From Rhodocyclaceae bacterium (GTDB lineage Bacteria > Pseudomonadota > Gammaproteobacteria > Burkholderiales > Rhodocyclaceae): a stretch of 24,779 nt of DNA. The notes below the pieces were generated by a model that saw only the letters and a list, made by a program, of their open reading frames with translations, was not told where the DNA came from and searched no databases. The stretch is taken from the NCBI GenBank assembly GCA_017444505.1, contig JAFSWK010000024.1, forward strand, positions 1-24,779. Reading direction: 5' to 3'. Of this stretch, positions 1 through 6,570 are shown in pieces. Numbering within the stretch: the stretch's first letter is position 1; every line of letters starts with the position of its first letter. The position numbers were made by a program, and so were the translations under genes.

Positions 1-246
1 CACCGTCTCGCCGTTTTCGTAGAGTTCATTGCAGGACAAATCCAGCGCATCGTTCCAGACAACGCCATATCCGCCCGCATCGACCTGTACGCCCGCAAAC
101 AGCCCGGGCGTGTTTTTCAGCGCCTGAAATGCCTGCCACTTTGCAAACAGCGGCTTGATGTCATAGCGTTTGGTTACGCCTTCGGCAAACTGCACGCTCA
201 GGCAATAGTCCGGTAGCGCACTCACCGCTTTCACCTTGTGAAACAT
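1..246 (-). CDS. DUF2442 family protein (partial, C-terminus off window)
   Basis: A leftward frame stays open from an ATG at 246 to the window edge, giving 82 codons with no stop reached. The translation starts MFHKVKAVSALPDY and contains YDIKPLF, DAGGYG, WNDALDLSC and ELYENG, the conserved pattern of the DUF2442 family. These are small proteins of unknown biochemical function that often sit next to a DUF4160 gene. An AAGGAG Shine-Dalgarno eight bases before the ATG overlaps the stop of the upstream DUF4160 reading frame, so the two were translated as a pair. The pair resembles a toxin-antitoxin-like module, but that role is inference. Because the upstream gene is broken (259-610), this gene may now be translated independently or poorly. 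Confidence 0.8.
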   Translation of the reverse strand, partial: MFHKVKAVSALPDYCLSVQFAEGVTKRYDIKPLFAKWQAFQALKNTPGLFAGVQVDAGGYGVVWNDALDLSCNELYENGETV

Positions 247-258
247 GCCGTCGTCTCC

Positions 259-610
259 TTATTCCAGAGGGGGGAGCTTTTTGAACGCTTGCGTCTCCCA
301 CATTTGCAACAGGTCATCCTTGTGAATCCCCGTCCATTCCCGAACCATGGCCAATGCTTTTGGCGGAAGATGACCTTCCAGCACTTCGCCCGTCCGGATG
401 ATGATGGCGGCCATTTCCTCGCCGTACAAGGCATGAATGTGCGGAGGGCGAGCACGACCCCCACGCTCACGCCAGCCGCTTGCGCGTCTGTCATTCGCTG
501 CCCCCCGAGGGGGCTACGCCCGCCTTTGGGCGGCCATGCGGCGGGCGGTGTTCTGCCTGCTGAAAATACATGCGAATGACGATTCCGTAAAATCTCGACA
601 AAACAGGCAT
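259..610 (-). pseudogene. DUF4160 gene interrupted by a 97-bp repeat element
   Basis: The leftward frame from ATG 610 begins MPVLSRFYGIVIRMYF and reads to EHRPPH, the start of a DUF4160 protein. It then enters a palindromic repeat and stops at 491-493 after 39 codons. The rest of the domain (PPHIHALYGEEMAA, LEGHLPPKALAMV, then TQAFKKLPPLE and TAA at 259-261) continues in another frame. Deleting 97 bp between the direct repeats at 440-450 and 537-547 joins EHRPPHIHALYG in frame and gives an intact 84-residue protein. The insertion therefore adds both a stop and a frameshift. AGGGG six bases before the ATG is a possible ribosome site. The C-terminal fragment lacks an obvious start; an in-frame ATG inside it (MAAII) has no clear ribosome site. 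A base-caller artefact is unlikely because the inserted block has its own palindromic structure. Confidence 0.85.
451..547. repeat. Palindromic repeat element inserted in DUF4160 gene
   Basis: This 97-bp block (one copy of the flanking 11-bp direct repeat included) separates two halves of a DUF4160 gene. It contains two hairpins: GCCCCC/GGGGGC with a 3-base loop at 500-514, and CCGCC/GGCGG with a 4-base loop at 520-533. A CCCCCACGCTC block lies at its left end. The combination CCCCCACGCTC ... CGCTGCCCCCCGAGGGGGC ... TTTGGGCGGC matches, from memory, a REP-like intergenic repeat abundant in Comamonadaceae genomes. The flanks TGCGGAGGGCG (440-450) and TGCGGCGGGCG (537-547) agree at 10 of 11 positions and could be a degraded target duplication. 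No coding capacity is seen in the element itself. Confidence 0.7.
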
Positions 611-757
611 TGCGCGCCCCTGCTATCTTGCTTGCCTCGGCATGTTATCACGATTTCGTGACAGTCTGCCGCGTACAAAACCGCCGGTGCATCCCGCGTG
701 GGTAACGCTTTACGTTGCTACCCTTTGGGGCGGCTTCCGGCTCAGGCGGCGATGTGG

Positions 758-1615
758 TCACGCCCGCTCGCGCGGGGGCATCATGGCCACGGCTGCGGCG
801 CTGAGGACGAGGGCGACGCCGAGCGCGGCGCTGGGGGCGAGGCGTTCGGAGAGAAAGACCATTGCCAGCAACACGCCACAGGCGGGTTCTAGGGCGAGGA
901 AGATGCCGCTGCGCTCGGCGGGTACGTCTTGCAGGCCACGGTTCCACGCCCAGGCTGCGAGCAGGTTGCAGCCTAGCCCCAGATAGATGACGGCGGCAAT
1001 GCCGCTGGCCGTCCAGTGAATCGGCGTGCCGCCAGCGAGGAACAGGGCGGGGGCGAGGGTGAAGAGTGCGCCCAGTTGCAGGGTGAGCGCGGTGTAGGCG
1101 CGCGAGCCGATTTCCATCAGCAGGGGTACAGACAGGTGCACCCAGAAGGCGGCGACGAGGGTGGAGGCAAATACCAGCCCACAGCCGAACACGGAGACTT
1201 CGCCGCGCGGCGAGCCGCCTACGAGCAGGAAAACGCCAATAAACGCTACCGCGCCGAGCAGCCAGATGCGGGCGCTGGCCGTTTTGCGAAAACAGTAGTG
1301 TCCGACGAGGATGACCATCAGCGGTGCCAGCCCGATCATGGTGGTGGCGCTGGCGGCGGAGGTGCGTTGCAGTCCGCCAAATTGCAGCAGAAAGGTGGCG
1401 GGATAGGTGAGCAGCGCCAGCAGCGCAAGGGTTTTGCATTGCGCCGCATTCAGCCGCCTGTGACGCAGAAAACGGATGCTGGTGGGTACGGTGCAGACGG
1501 CGGCCAGCAGCAGCCGAAAGAGGACAATCCAGGCGGCATCGGCCATGCCGAGGGCGTATTTTCCGACGACAAAAGAGGTTCCCCAGAGGAAGGTGGCCAG
1601 TAGCAGGTAAGACAT
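758..1615 (-). CDS. EamA/DMT-superfamily transporter
   Basis: A 285-residue integral membrane protein starting MSYLLLATFLWGTSFVVGKYAL. The WG(T/S)SF(V)VGK motif in the first membrane segment and the two-fold arrangement of about ten hydrophobic helices are typical of EamA (drug/metabolite transporter) proteins. A second-half AERSGIFLALEPACGVLLAMVFLSE segment matches the conserved EamA repeat (P and E in helix 9). The length of about 285-300 residues is normal for the family. It is expected to sit in the inner membrane and export or import small metabolites; the substrate cannot be told from sequence. The start at 1615 is the first ATG with a hydrophobic N-terminus, but no strong ribosome site precedes it. 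The start lies about 55 bases downstream of a 21-bp tandem array. Confidence 0.88.
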   Translation of the reverse strand: MSYLLLATFLWGTSFVVGKYALGMADAAWIVLFRLLLAAVCTVPTSIRFLRHRRLNAAQCKTLALLALLTYPATFLLQFGGLQRTSAASATTMIGLAPLMVILVGHYCFRKTASARIWLLGAVAFIGVFLLVGGSPRGEVSVFGCGLVFASTLVAAFWVHLSVPLLMEIGSRAYTALTLQLGALFTLAPALFLAGGTPIHWTASGIAAVIYLGLGCNLLAAWAWNRGLQDVPAERSGIFLALEPACGVLLAMVFLSERLAPSAALGVALVLSAAAVAMMPPRERA

Positions 1616-1669
1616 GGGGTGACGTTGCAGACGTTCGCGTCATTGCGCGGCGCCCCGCGTGCGTTCGGG

Positions 1670-1750
1670 TTTATCGGAACTGGGCGGGGCGTTATCGGAA
1701 CTGGGCAGGGCGTTATCGGAACTGGGCAGGGCGTTATCGGAACTCGGCGT
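1670..1750. repeat. 21-bp tandem repeat, about 3.9 copies
   Basis: Units start at 1670, 1691, 1712 and 1733. The second and third are identical, the first differs slightly, and the last is partial. Each carries the core TTATCGGAACT. The fourth unit contains the stop codon (1734-1736) of the leftward AlbA_2-type regulator, so the array is its 3' untranslated region and also the leader side of the EamA gene. In the gene's frame every unit would encode a short RPAQFR-stop string. The unit resembles the 21-bp units inside the gene at 2040-2102, agreeing at roughly 16 of 21 positions. Confidence 0.9.
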
Positions 1751-3242
1751 TATTTTTCAGGCGGTAGGTGCGGTTTCTTTTCGCGCCCTCTGCCACGGCC
1801 AGCCCGCGCGCGACAAGCCGCGCCAGCAGCTTTTGCGCGCCGCGCTGCGTCAAGCCCGTCGCCGCCGCCACTTCGGGCGAGCGCACATCTCCCCGTTCCG
1901 CCATCAACGCGCACGCCAACCGCTCTTCAGCGGAAAGTTCGTTCCGTTGCGCGATTCCATCGGACAGTTTATCGGAACTTGTCGGAACTTGTCGGAACTT
2001 GTCGGAACTTGTCGGAACTCGTCGGAACTCGTCGGAACTCGCGGGGTCGTTGCCGGAACTCGCGGGGTCGTTGCCGGAACTCAGCGGGTCGTTACCGGAA
2101 CTTGCCGGAACTTCGCCCTCAAAGGCTTCGTTGCGGTGGAAGGTGAATTTTGTGCCGGCTGCTGTTCGGGTGTATTCGACGGTGATTCCGGCAGCTTTGC
2201 AGGCTTCGCGAATGCGGGGGATGCCTGTGCCGAAGCTCTCGATGTCTCGGGATTTGTGCAGCGTTTGCGCGATCAGCATGTTGCGCGATAGCGAAGAGTT
2301 GTCTTCGCCGGAAAGGTGCGCCGCCGGGTCTTGCCCTTCAATGAACCAGCCGGGATTGGTGATTTCCACGCTGTCGCTGTAAATTTCGACTTGCACGCTG
2401 GCGCTGGACAGGTGGTCGCGGTGGGTGAAGGCGTTGTACAACGCTTCACGTACAGCCTCGGGGGGCAGTTCGGGAATTTCTTCGCGCGGGCCAGTGCCGC
2501 GAATGACGAAGCGGCGGCGGGTGTTCATGAGAATGTAGTGCTCGGCTTCGCGCACCAGCGCAAAGAGCGTGCCGTGTTCCTGGTGCATGTCCAGCACTTC
2601 GGTGCGGGCGTGGCTGGCGAAGATGCCCATTTTGAGGCCGATGCCGCGCGAGGGGCAGAACAGCACTTCGGCGGCGTTGGTGAGCTTGCCGTTGCGAATC
2701 AGCGCCAGTCGGCTCAGGGCGTTTTCTGCTCCGGCGTATTGAAAACGGATGCGGCCACAACTGTTGCCGCGCTCTACGTAAGCGCGCAGTTCTGCTTCGT
2801 CTACGTCCGCGACGGGGCGGCTGGATTCCCATTGATCCCACGGCACTTCGCGCGCACGGGCGTAGAGGAACATGCGCGACAGTTCTTCCTGCGACATTTG
2901 TACGTCCGCATCCGCCACGCGGACGTAATACTTGCCCTTGCAGGCGTAGGGCACTTCAAAGCCGGAAAAGGCGACCCGAATGTAGCCGCGCCCGCCGTCG
3001 TCCAGTGCTTCGATGGTGGGGTAGATGGCGGGTTTTATGCTGGTGGCGATGGCTTGGCTGAGTTTGCGCAGTGTGGCTTCCGATACGTCCTGTCCGGTCA
3101 CTTCGCCATCGTTGCCGACGCCAAAATAGAGTTCGCCGTGCCCGTGCTTGTTCAGGATGGCGGCGATGGAAACCATGCCTTCCTTGATTTCCGAGGTGGT
3201 CTTTTTGAATTCGACAAATTCGCTTTCCTGGCCGAGATTCAT
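1734..3242 (-). CDS. AlbA_2 (Schlafen-like) / ATPase-like / wHTH putative regulator with slippage repeats
   Basis: A 502-residue soluble protein. Residues 6-120 form an AlbA_2 (Schlafen AAA_4-type) domain (ESEFVEFKKT, then ILNKHGHGELYFGVGNDGEVTG). Residues 255-370 match the HATPase_c_4-like region of the same architecture (PPEAVREALYNAFTHRDH, SVEITNPGWF, FGTGIPRI). Residues 380-428 are low-complexity repeats (SSGNDPA every 7 residues, then SSDKFRQVPT every 10). Residues 437-495 look like a winged-helix DNA-binding domain (SPEVAAATGLTQRGAQKLLARL). Proteins of this architecture are generally annotated as transcriptional regulators or RecG-like; the target is unknown. The ATG at 3242 is chosen because it overlaps the hisC stop as ATGA and begins the AlbA_2 domain directly; longer upstream frames lie inside hisC. 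The 10-bp units at 1971-2040 make the reading frame of the C-terminal domain depend on unit number. Confidence 0.88.
   Translation of the reverse strand: MNLGQESEFVEFKKTTSEIKEGMVSIAAILNKHGHGELYFGVGNDGEVTGQDVSEATLRKLSQAIATSIKPAIYPTIEALDDGGRGYIRVAFSGFEVPYACKGKYYVRVADADVQMSQEELSRMFLYARAREVPWDQWESSRPVADVDEAELRAYVERGNSCGRIRFQYAGAENALSRLALIRNGKLTNAAEVLFCPSRGIGLKMGIFASHARTEVLDMHQEHGTLFALVREAEHYILMNTRRRFVIRGTGPREEIPELPPEAVREALYNAFTHRDHLSSASVQVEIYSDSVEITNPGWFIEGQDPAAHLSGEDNSSLSRNMLIAQTLHKSRDIESFGTGIPRIREACKAAGITVEYTRTAAGTKFTFHRNEAFEGEVPASSGNDPLSSGNDPASSGNDPASSDEFRRVPTSSDKFRQVPTSSDKLSDGIAQRNELSAEERLACALMAERGDVRSPEVAAATGLTQRGAQKLLARLVARGLAVAEGAKRNRTYRLKNNAEFR
1971..2040. repeat. 10-bp tandem repeat x7 inside coding sequence
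   Basis: Seven consecutive 10-bp units of the form RTCGGAACTY occupy 1971-2040. They read AAGTTCCGAC or GAGTTCCGAC on the coding strand. Since 10 is not a multiple of 3, the three frames rotate through the array and all three stay open within it. Losing one unit would lead to a TGA about 23 codons after the array. Gaining one or losing two would meet TAA at 1969-1971, right at the array end. Either change removes the C-terminal winged-helix domain. Confidence 0.95.
2040..2112. repeat. 21-bp in-frame coding repeat (SSGNDPA) next to the 10-bp array
   Basis: Three 21-bp units (2040-2060, 2061-2081, 2082-2102) followed by a partial fourth (2103-2112). On the leftward coding strand they encode SSGNDPA/SSGNDPL heptads. 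Being a multiple of three, changes in copy number here only alter linker length. The shared core CCGGAACT links these units to both the 10-bp array and the array after the stop codon. Confidence 0.9.
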
Positions 3243-4327
3243 GCCTCGTCGCCTCCGTCGTGTGCAGGCAGCGCGCCGAGCAGCGCCTCGCATTCTTCGC
3301 GCGTGCCGATGCTGATGCGCAGCCAGGCGGCGATGCGTTCGGGGTGTGTGAAGTGGCGCACGAGGACGGCGTTTTCGCGCAACTGTTGCGCGACTTCGGC
3401 GGCGTTGCCTGCGGGCGGGCGGGCGAAGATGAAATTGGCCGCCGAGGGCAGGACGGTGAAACCGCGCTGGCGCAGTTGCTCGGTGAGCCATTCGCGGTTG
3501 GCCATGATGATGCGGCGGTGTTCGTCAAACCATGCTTCGTCTTGCAGCGCGGCGGCGGCAGCAGTTTGCGCGAGGCGGTCGAGCGGGTAGGAGTTGAAGC
3601 TGTTTTTGACGCGGTTTAGCCCCGCAATCAGTTCCGCGCTGCCCAGCGCCCAGCCCACGCGCAGCCCCGCGCCGCCGCGCGATTTGGACAGGGTTTGCAC
3701 GACCAGCACATTGGGGTGTTCGTTCAAAAGCGCCACGGCGCTCTCGCCGCCGAAGTCGATATAGGCTTCATCGACGAGCACGACGCATTGCCGGTGCGCG
3801 CGCGCCAGACGGTCAATTTCCGCCAGCGGCAGCAACTGGCCGGTGGGGGCGTTGGGGTTGGCCAGCAAAACGCCGCCGGACGCGGCTTCATTTGCGGCGG
3901 GCAGGAAAGCGTCCACGTTGAAACGCAGTTCGTCATCCAGCGCAATCTGCCGGTATTGAATGCCGTACAAGCGGCAATAGACGGGGTAAAAGCTGTATGT
4001 AATATCGGCAAACCAGAGGGGCTGCGGCTGGCGGAAGAAGGCGAGGAAGGCGTGGGCGAGCACTTCATCCGAACCATTGCCGACAAAGACGTTTTCCGGC
4101 TGCAAGCCGTGGCGTTCGGCCAGCACGGTGCGAAGATGCAGGCTTTCCGGGTCGGGATACAGGCGCAGGCGCTCGTCGATGGCGTCGTGCAGCGCGGCCA
4201 GTACGCGCGGCGAGGGGCCGAAGGGCAGTTCGTTGGTGTTGAGTTTGACGAGCTTGGCGATGCGCGGCTGTTCGCCGGGCACGTAGGGGCTGAGGTCGGC
4301 CAGCGCGGGACTCCAATAGCGGCTCAT
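3239..4327 (-). CDS. hisC: Histidinol-phosphate aminotransferase
   Basis: A 362-residue fold-type I PLP enzyme that converts imidazole-acetol phosphate and glutamate to histidinol phosphate. Visible landmarks are LNTNELPFGPSP near residue 30 (substrate/PLP region), NPNAPTG at 157-163, VDEAYIDF at 185-192 with the PLP-pyridine aspartate D186, TLSKSRGGAGLRVG with the Schiff-base lysine K215, and R223. Length is normal. The start at 4327 (MSRYWSPALADLSPY) fits the family; a longer upstream frame runs through the leader hairpin and is rejected. The stop overlaps the ATG of the AlbA_2 regulator by four bases. The gene is divergent from hisB-E, whereas in many betaproteobacteria it is co-directional and immediately upstream. 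Confidence 0.95.
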   Translation of the reverse strand: MSRYWSPALADLSPYVPGEQPRIAKLVKLNTNELPFGPSPRVLAALHDAIDERLRLYPDPESLHLRTVLAERHGLQPENVFVGNGSDEVLAHAFLAFFRQPQPLWFADITYSFYPVYCRLYGIQYRQIALDDELRFNVDAFLPAANEAASGGVLLANPNAPTGQLLPLAEIDRLARAHRQCVVLVDEAYIDFGGESAVALLNEHPNVLVVQTLSKSRGGAGLRVGWALGSAELIAGLNRVKNSFNSYPLDRLAQTAAAAALQDEAWFDEHRRIIMANREWLTEQLRQRGFTVLPSAANFIFARPPAGNAAEVAQQLRENAVLVRHFTHPERIAAWLRISIGTREECEALLGALPAHDGGDEA

Positions 4328-4361
4328 GGGCGGTGTCTCTTGCAATCGGGCGGAAAAACAC

Positions 4362-4393
4362 AATGCCCCGCCCGCAGGCAGGGCGGGGGCATT
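4362..4393. terminator. Bidirectional-looking hairpin in the hisC/hisB divergent intergenic region
   Basis: AATGCCCCGCCC (4362-4373) pairs with GGGCGGGGGCATT (4381-4393) with one bulged G and a 7-base loop. On the + strand it is followed by T5 (4392-4396), and by a second T5 at 4401-4405. On the - strand it is followed by TTGTGTTTTT about 35 bases before the hisC ATG. It has the form of a rho-independent terminator, but no rightward gene ends here. On the hisC side it would lie in the mRNA leader, so it may be an attenuator, or it may insulate the two divergent units. No run of histidine codons for a leader peptide is seen. Confidence 0.5.
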
Positions 4394-4516
4394 TTTGCCC
4401 TTTTTGCGCCGCCCTGCAATGGCTGCGGCGCGCAAAGTGTGGCAGGCGCGCACGCGCGGGCGCAGATACGGCGCGCTGGCGGGCTGGTGTGCGGCGCGGG
4501 CGGCGGGCGGCTGTTG

Positions 4517-4522
4517 TATGAT
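4517..4522 (+). promoter_or_regulatory. Possible -10 element for the hisB operon
   Basis: TATGAT at 4517-4522, preceded directly by TG, lies 38 bases before the hisB ATG in the 232-bp divergent region. No convincing -35 is found 16-18 bases upstream, where the sequence is GC only. This is a weak candidate based on position and a 5/6 match. Confidence 0.25.
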
Positions 4523-4559
4523 GGTCAGCCTTTGATTGTCACCGGATTGCCGTCTTACC

Positions 4560-5147
4560 ATGCGTCAGGCCACTGTTTCTCGCAATACGTCGGAGACCCG
4601 CATTGAGGTTTCGCTTTCGCTCGATGGTTCGGGCGGGGCAGAGCTGAAAACCGGGGTGCCGTTTCTTGACCACATGCTCGACCAGGTGGCGCGCCACGGC
4701 GCCTTTGACCTGCGGGTGCACGCCGAGGGCGACACGCACATTGATGACCATCACACGGTGGAAGACGTGGGCATTGCGCTGGGGCAGGCCTTTGCGCAGG
4801 CGCTGGGCGAACGGCGCGGCGTGGTGCGCTATGGGCACGCCTATGTGCCGCTGGATGAGGCGCTTTCGCGCGTGGTGGTGGATTTGTCTGGCCGCCCGGG
4901 GCTGCACTGGTTTGTGGCGTTTTCGCGCGAGCGCGTCGGCCAGTTTGATCTGGAACTGGCGCGGGAGTTTTTCCAGGGCTTTGTGAATCACGCGGCCATC
5001 ACGCTGCATGTGGATAACCTGCGCGGCGAAAATGCGCACCATCAGTGCGAAAGCGTCTTCAAGGCGTTTGCGCGGGCGCTGCGCATGGCGGTGGCCGTGG
5101 ATGCGGCGCACACCGATTGTGTGCCGTCCACGAAGGGGGTGTTGTGA
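4560..5147 (+). CDS. hisB: Imidazoleglycerol-phosphate dehydratase
   Basis: A 195-residue monofunctional HisB, the usual betaproteobacterial size, which dehydrates IGP to imidazole-acetol phosphate. Landmarks are FLDHMLDQVARHG at residues 36-48, THIDDHHTVEDVGIALG (metal-binding HHxxED), FSRERVG, FFQGFVNHAAITLHV, and the second metal motif HHQCESVFKAFARAL near the C-terminus. Start ATG 4560 (MRQATVSRNTSETRIEV) matches family N-termini; a TTG at 4536 would add eight unsupported residues. No histidinol-phosphatase domain is fused. It heads the rightward his-HIT-tat cluster and overlaps hisH by four bases. Confidence 0.96.
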   Translation: MRQATVSRNTSETRIEVSLSLDGSGGAELKTGVPFLDHMLDQVARHGAFDLRVHAEGDTHIDDHHTVEDVGIALGQAFAQALGERRGVVRYGHAYVPLDEALSRVVVDLSGRPGLHWFVAFSRERVGQFDLELAREFFQGFVNHAAITLHVDNLRGENAHHQCESVFKAFARALRMAVAVDAAHTDCVPSTKGVL

Positions 5148-5776
5148 GCACTGCCCGCGTGGATGTGGCCATTGTCGATTACGGCATGGGCAACCTGCAT
5201 TCGGTCAACAAGGCGTTAGAGCGCGTCGCGCCCGCCGGCTGCCGCGTGCGGGTTACGCGCCAGCCCGAAGAAGTGGCGGCAGCCGGGCGTGTGGTCTTCC
5301 CCGGCCAGGGAGCAATGCACGACTGTATGCGCGAACTGGCCGCCTGCGGGCTGGATGAAGCGGTGCGGGAAGCGGCGGCGAACAAGCCGTTTCTGGGCAT
5401 TTGCGTCGGTCAGCAAATGTTGTTTGACCATAGCGAAGAAGGCGATTGCGCCGGTCTGGGCATCTTGCCCGGTCAGGTCAAGCGTTTTGCCGACGCGCCT
5501 GCGCGCAAAGTGCCGCACATGGGCTGGAATGAACTGTGGCCTGCGCGCGAACATCCGCTGTGGGCGGGCATTGCGCCGGGGGCGCGGTTTTACTTTGTGC
5601 ATAGTTATTACGTCTGCCCGCAGCAGGAAAGTGACGCCGCAGCGCATACGGAATACGGCGTGCGCTTTGCAGCGGCGGTGGCGCGCGACAATCTCTTTGC
5701 CCTGCAATGTCATCCCGAAAAGAGTGCTGCCGACGGGCTGCGGCTGCTGGAAAATTTCCTGCGCTGGAAGCCCTGA
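5144..5776 (+). CDS. hisH: Imidazole glycerol phosphate synthase, glutaminase subunit
   Basis: A 210-residue class I glutamine amidotransferase that supplies ammonia to HisF. The triad is visible: C87 in GICVGQQMLF, and H190/E192 in CHPEKS. The N-terminal VDYGMGNLHSV and VFPGQGAMHDCM are typical of HisH. The start is taken as GTG 5144, which overlaps the hisB TGA as GTGA, has AAGGGGG five bases upstream and gives the normal N-terminus MSTARVDVAIVDYG. The longer frame beginning inside hisB is rejected. A 39-bp gap follows before hisA, the longest gap among the his genes of this strand. Confidence 0.95.
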   Translation: MSTARVDVAIVDYGMGNLHSVNKALERVAPAGCRVRVTRQPEEVAAAGRVVFPGQGAMHDCMRELAACGLDEAVREAAANKPFLGICVGQQMLFDHSEEGDCAGLGILPGQVKRFADAPARKVPHMGWNELWPAREHPLWAGIAPGARFYFVHSYYVCPQQESDAAAHTEYGVRFAAAVARDNLFALQCHPEKSAADGLRLLENFLRWKP

Positions 5777-5815
5777 TTTTTCCTTCTGAATTTTTTACTG
5801 CGAAGTGGTGCAAGC

Positions 5816-6565
5816 ATGTTGTTGATTCCCGCCATTGATTTGAAAGACGGCCAATGCGTCCGCCTGAAACAGGGAGAGATGGACGCGGTCACGGTGTTTT
5901 CGGACGACCCTGCGGCGATGGCGCGCGAATGGGTCAAGCGCGGCGCGCGCCGTCTGCATCTGGTGGATTTGAACGGCGCCTTTGCCGGCGCGCCGAAAAA
6001 CGAAGCCGCCATCCGCGCCATCCTGAAAGAAATTGACGGCGCCATTCCCGTGCAACTGGGCGGCGGCATCCGCGACCTCGACACCATCGAACGTTATCTG
6101 GACGCGGGCATTCAGTACGTCATCATCGGCACGGCAGCGGTGAAAAACCCCGGCTTGCTGCGCGATGCCTGCGCCGCCTTTGTCGGACGCATTCTCGTCG
6201 GGCTGGACGCCAAGGAAGGCAAGGTCGCCACGGATGGCTGGTCGAAACTCACCGGCCACGATGTCATCGACCTCGCCCGCAAGTTTGAGGATTACGGCGT
6301 GGAAGCGGTGATTTACACCGACATTGGCCGTGACGGAATGCTCACCGGCGTCAATGTGGAAGCCACTGCGCGCCTGGCGCGCGCCATTCGCATTCCGGTG
6401 ATTGCCAGCGGCGGACTGGCGACGATGGCGGATGTGGAGGCGCTGTGCGAAGTGGCTGCCGACGGCATTCAGGGCGCGTTTACCGGACGCGCGGTCTATC
6501 AGGGCACGCTGGATTTCGTTGCCGCGCAAAAACGTGCCGACGAACTGAGCGGCGGGGCGCGCTGA
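5816..6565 (+). CDS. hisA: ProFAR isomerase
   Basis: A 249-residue (beta/alpha)8 barrel that isomerises ProFAR to PRFAR. The general acid/base aspartates are D8 (MLLIPAIDLKDG) and D131 (VGLDAKEG). The phosphate-binding motifs LGGGIRD (81-87) and ASGGLA (C-terminal half) are present. Length matches the family. The ATG at 5816 is the only start fitting the beta-1 strand. The upstream Shine-Dalgarno is weak. Five bases separate its stop from hisF, with which it shares ancestry. Confidence 0.96.
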   Translation: MLLIPAIDLKDGQCVRLKQGEMDAVTVFSDDPAAMAREWVKRGARRLHLVDLNGAFAGAPKNEAAIRAILKEIDGAIPVQLGGGIRDLDTIERYLDAGIQYVIIGTAAVKNPGLLRDACAAFVGRILVGLDAKEGKVATDGWSKLTGHDVIDLARKFEDYGVEAVIYTDIGRDGMLTGVNVEATARLARAIRIPVIASGGLATMADVEALCEVAADGIQGAFTGRAVYQGTLDFVAAQKRADELSGGAR

Positions 6566-6570
6566 ACGTC

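Noticed and set aside
231..494. 87-codon leftward frame starting MTDAQAAG
   Set aside because: It begins inside the inserted palindromic repeat and runs out of frame through the DUF4160 remnant, whose true frame gives family motifs.
665..735. Inverted repeat GGGTAACG...CGTTGCTACCC after the EamA gene
   Set aside because: The stem is imperfect with a bulge and has no T-run in the leftward direction, so it is not called as a terminator.
1971..2112. CRISPR array
   Set aside because: Units are contiguous 10- and 21-bp tandem repeats without unique spacers, inside a coding gene, and no cas gene is near.
1619..2382. Three overlapping rightward frames with ELVGTCRN-type repeats
   Set aside because: They arise because the 10-bp array is open in every frame; the leftward frame encodes AlbA_2 and wHTH domains.
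3243..3491. N-terminal extension of the AlbA_2 gene to 585 residues
   Set aside because: The extension overlaps hisC in another frame and is Arg/Pro/Ala-rich with no domain; ATG 3242 with the ATGA overlap is better.
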